Shown piece after piece: positions 7,883 through 8,727 of a stretch of DNA of 8,727 nt. Origin of the DNA: Bifidobacterium breve (lineage in GTDB: Bacteria; Actinomycetota; Acidimicrobiia; Acidimicrobiales; Ilumatobacteraceae); the NCBI GenBank assembly GCA_945869715.1, contig CAMBPP010000057.1, positions 1 to 8,727 on the forward strand, read 5' to 3'. Every line of letters begins with the position of its first letter. Positions within the stretch are counted from its first letter, which is position 1. The notes beneath the pieces are model-generated. The model was not told where the DNA came from. It was given only the letters and a program-made list of their open reading frames with translations, and ran no database searches. The position numbers were made by a program, and so were the translations under genes.

Positions 7883-7890
7883 CACCGAGA
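7883..7890 (-). repeat. Third copy of the TCTCGG(T/C)G motif upstream of gltB
   Basis: TCTCGGTG on the - strand is identical to 7858-7865 and 25 bases upstream of it in the transcription direction. It sits just upstream of the candidate -10 box, where a regulator binding site is common. With the two inverted-repeat arms this makes three copies in 129 bases. Confidence 0.4.
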
Positions 7891-7922
7891 CGACGCTGGC
7901 TCAGTGTTTTAATGCTATCGCC

Positions 7923-8727
7923 CTAGGCAGGGTCAATAAAAGCGGTTTTCCGCTTTTCGAAGTTCGCTGTGACGGCTTCCACTTGGTTGACCTTGCCGAT
8001 GAGCGAGCCAATGACCCGGCGCTCCTCGGCAAATTGCTCAGCGGCTCCCGCTGCGAAGAGGCGATTCAGCAATTCTTTCGAGCCGCGTATGGCATCGGGG
8101 CTGCGGTCGGCAATTTCCTGAGCCATCGCCATGGCATCGTCAAATGGCGTCGCCGAAAGGCGCGTGGCCAAACCAAGTTCGAAGGCCTCTTTGCCCGTAA
8201 AGACGCGAGCGGTGAACACGAGTTCTTTCACCACGTCGGGGCGGGCCAAACGGCTGAGCACCAATGTTCCTGTCATGTCGGGGACAAGACCCCAGTGCAC
8301 TTCACGTACCGACATTTGCGTGTCGGGGTGCACAATACGAATGTCGGCGCCGAGGGCAACTTGAATGCCTCCGCCCAGCGCATGCCCATGCACCGCCGCA
8401 ATGACAGGAACCGGAATCTCTTGCCATGCCCATGCGGCCTGTTGTCCGAGATGTGTGATGCGACCGTCTTGCATATCTGACGCACGAGGTTCACGATTGC
8501 CTTCACTTGCCCCACCGGCCATTTGCTGAAAGGAGCCGAAGTCGAGCCCAGCACAAAACGAAGAACCTTCGCCCGACAAGACCACAACGCGCACATCTTT
8601 GCGTGCCTTTAACTCATCTCCGGCTTCAACAAGACCCGCGAACATTGCACCATCGAGGGCATTTCGCTTATCGGGACGATTCAGTCGCACATCGGCAATG
8701 CCGCCAACAACAGAAATAGTGACTCTC
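7923..8727 (-). CDS. Enoyl-CoA hydratase/isomerase (crotonase) family protein, N-terminus outside window
   Basis: The frame is open from the right edge to a TAG at 7923-7925, giving 267 residues. A GTG at 8690 lies within the conserved N-terminal strand (RVTISVVGGIADV, then RLNRPDKRNALD), so it is not the start. The true start is probably only a few codons outside. Crotonase features, counted from the first whole codon at the edge: the first oxyanion-hole block SSFCAGLDF (about 55-63), the second block HALGGGIQVALGADIRI (about 115-131), and REVHWGLVPDMTG (about 141-153). The family acts on the C2-C5 region of acyl-CoA thioesters, as in beta-oxidation. The first catalytic Glu of classical enoyl-CoA hydratase (rat Glu144) is Gln here, the second (Glu164) is kept, and an Asp lies 8 residues after it. 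This resembles dienoyl-CoA isomerases more than hydratases. It has no obvious link to gltB beyond being its upstream neighbour. Confidence 0.9.
   Translation of the reverse strand, partial: RVTISVVGGIADVRLNRPDKRNALDGAMFAGLVEAGDELKARKDVRVVVLSGEGSSFCAGLDFGSFQQMAGGASEGNREPRASDMQDGRITHLGQQAAWAWQEIPVPVIAAVHGHALGGGIQVALGADIRIVHPDTQMSVREVHWGLVPDMTGTLVLSRLARPDVVKELVFTARVFTGKEAFELGLATRLSATPFDDAMAMAQEIADRSPDAIRGSKELLNRLFAAGAAEQFAEERRVIGSLIGKVNQVEAVTANFEKRKTAFIDPA
7938..7957 (-). terminator. Terminator-shaped hairpin inside the 3' end of the crotonase gene
   Basis: AAAAGCGG, loop of four, CCGCTTTT: a perfect 8-bp stem ending in a T-run on the - strand, located 12 bases before the TAG stop. The shape is that of an intrinsic terminator, but the stem has only four G-C pairs and it lies within coding sequence, so full termination here would leave messages without a stop codon. 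It may instead attenuate, or protect a 3' end. It reads the same on both strands. Confidence 0.35.

Noticed and set aside
7794..7922. Known glutamine riboswitch (glnA RNA or downstream-peptide type) upstream of gltB
   Set aside because: I cannot recognise the conserved junction of those classes in the leader, and they are known mainly from cyanobacteria and marine metagenomes. A covariance-model search would settle it.
7782..8480. 232-residue open frame on the + strand covering the gltB upstream region
   Set aside because: Most of it is antisense to the crotonase gene and it has no recognisable domain. A divergent gene here would compete with the gltB promoter region, but nothing supports it.
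8688..8690. GTG as the start of the crotonase gene
   Set aside because: The frame continues upstream to the window edge and encodes the conserved N-terminal strand of the family, so this GTG is an internal Val.

Overview
The window looks like a piece of an actinobacterial chromosome. The gene types, the GTG start codons and the protein sequences resemble Acidimicrobiia (Ilumatobacter-like) more than any other group I can recall, and base composition looks moderate rather than high GC. This placement is an impression from the proteins, not a measured result. No RNA genes, mobile elements, phage genes or CRISPR arrays are visible. Coding density is very high and most of the window is core metabolism.

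Left part, + strand: the C-terminal end of a PlsC-like lysophospholipid acyltransferase (1-314) is followed after 24 bases by a complete PAP2/Aur1-like membrane phosphatase or phosphotransferase (339-1148). Both point to membrane lipid metabolism.

The rest is on the - strand. Read in the direction of transcription: an enoyl-CoA hydratase/isomerase (crotonase) family gene cut by the right edge (7923-8727), a 129-base intergenic region, gltB (3210-7793, large subunit of glutamate synthase, GTG start), gltD (1766-3217, small subunit, 8-base overlap with gltB), and a two-LysM lipoprotein gene (1126-1725) that begins 40 bases past the gltD stop. The LysM gene runs tail to tail into the PAP2 gene and overlaps it by 23 bases. 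GltB and GltD together form NADPH-dependent GOGAT. GltB releases ammonia from glutamine and adds it to 2-oxoglutarate. GltD supplies electrons from NADPH through FAD and Fe-S clusters.

The only real non-coding stretch is 7794-7922. It holds a candidate -10 box, a good ribosome binding site for the GTG start of gltB, and three copies of a TCTCGG(T/C)G motif. Two of these form an 11-bp inverted repeat with one mismatch, lying at or just after the predicted transcription start. This is the best candidate here for undescribed regulation. Other points worth a second look are the non-standard active-site residues of the crotonase, a terminator-shaped hairpin inside the last codons of that gene, and the LysM lipoprotein attached to the GOGAT operon. 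I see no clear novel multi-gene system.
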